Made by a program: the position numbers and the translations under genes. Shown piece after piece: positions 63,713 through 64,000 of a stretch of 64,000 nt of DNA. The stretch's first letter is position 1. Each line of letters begins with the position of its first letter. The DNA is from an uncultured Aquimarina sp. (GTDB lineage Bacteria > Bacteroidota > Bacteroidia > Flavobacteriales > Flavobacteriaceae), in assembly GCF_947500065.1 (NCBI RefSeq), contig NZ_CANMQT010000007.1, positions 1-64,000 of the forward strand, written 5' to 3'. Below the pieces are notes generated by a model, which had not been told where the DNA came from, made no database searches, and saw nothing but the letters and a program-made list of their open reading frames with translations.

Positions 63713-64000
63713 TTATCTAAAGATACTCCAGTCTACCTTTAAAGAAAATACGTTGGAGTAGATCGCGGCACTTTGATCTCCAATATCAGTCAAAGCATAA
63801 TCCACCTGTATTCCTTTATATTTAAAACCGACACCAAAGTTAGGTTGAAAACCTACATTATCGGAACCATCAAACTGTTCAATATTTTGAAAATTACCCA
63901 CACCACCGCGCAAGTAAACGATTTTAGCGTAGTCCAATTCAAAACCAAAGGCAGGTGTGATACTAATAGCAGAAGAAGAAATGATATCATTAGTCTCTGC
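63713..64000 (-). CDS. PorV/PorQ family T9SS-associated outer-membrane protein, C-terminal part
   Basis: The frame is open to the right edge, so only the last 95 residues are visible; the codon near 63937 is an internal Leu (TTG), not a start. The visible part is beta-strand rich with a barrel-like end: FELDYAKIVYLRGGVGNFQ, then GVGFKYKGIQVDYALTDIG, ending FSLKVDWSIFR. This pattern is typical of PorV/PorQ-like proteins of the FadL type. PorV helps move T9SS substrates at the outer membrane; this copy could be a paralog. Stop is at the left. Confidence 0.7.
   Translation of the reverse strand, partial: AETNDIISSSAISITPAFGFELDYAKIVYLRGGVGNFQNIEQFDGSDNVGFQPNFGVGFKYKGIQVDYALTDIGDQSAAIYSNVFSLKVDWSIFR

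Overview
The window is AT-rich chromosomal DNA (about one third G+C by eye) from a member of the Bacteroidetes, almost certainly a marine Flavobacteriaceae; an Aquimarina-like genus is my guess and is not provable here. Supporting signs are type IX secretion (T9SS) substrates with type A and type B C-terminal domains, a PorP/SprF-like and a PorE-like protein, a PorV/PorQ-type protein, TPR-AraC membrane regulators, and promoters of the Bacteroidetes form TTTG-N19/20-TAnnTTTG. No insertion sequence, prophage, integrase, CRISPR array or rRNA operon was seen.

Layout. 1-6.8 kb: the 3' part of a giant repeat-rich surface protein, then its PorP/SprF-like and PorE-like partners. 7-9.3 kb: a tight metabolic operon (idi, queD-like, bcp, manA-like). 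9.4-11.4 kb: a small conserved-looking protein, tRNA-Thr(TGT) with its 3' tail and terminator present three times in tandem, and a membrane metalloprotease with two small proteins. 11.7-26.2 kb: a TPR-AraC regulator, an orphan cysteine-rich double-glycine-leader peptide, lipoproteins, a DUF819 membrane protein, an M61 peptidase, HAD and alpha/beta-hydrolase proteins, an S1/P1 nuclease, an AraC regulator facing a DoxX gene, an AlkB operon and an astacin-like lipoprotein. 26.5-41.6 kb: an S9 peptidase, a MarR-controlled locus in which every protein has a CxxC pair, a DUF2723 membrane protein, a membrane-anchored LuxR protein, htpG, a TetR/ABC1-kinase pair, a short T9SS-tail-like protein and a FabH-type ketoacyl synthase. 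41.9-64 kb: an outer-membrane barrel protein, a second orphan small peptide, an M57-like protease, a second TPR-AraC regulator, a sodium/solute symporter, a LytS/LytT two-component system followed by a 1300-residue T9SS adhesin, ABC proteins, a degenerate methyltransferase-like protein, Lnt, and the tail of a PorV/PorQ-like gene.

How the genes work together. Much of the window serves the cell surface: secreted adhesins, proteases, nuclease, outer-membrane proteins and lipoprotein maturation (Lnt). Regulation is mostly by one-component proteins fused to membrane or periplasmic domains (two TPR-AraC, one LuxR), plus local regulators next to their likely targets (AraC/DoxX, MarR, TetR).

Best candidate for something undescribed: 28.9-30.9 kb. 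MarR, DUF2024, an exported protein and a thioredoxin-like protein each carry a CxxC pair, and a 17-bp dyad (AGTnAGGAATCCTnACT) recurs in all three promoter-bearing gaps, overlapping or abutting the -7 box at two of them. This looks like a small self-regulated thiol or metal response unit; its inducer and function are unknown. Also notable: AraC-like direct repeats spaced 21 and 62 bp at 21.7 kb, an alpha/beta hydrolase whose nucleophile serine is glycine, and two orphan secreted-peptide precursors.
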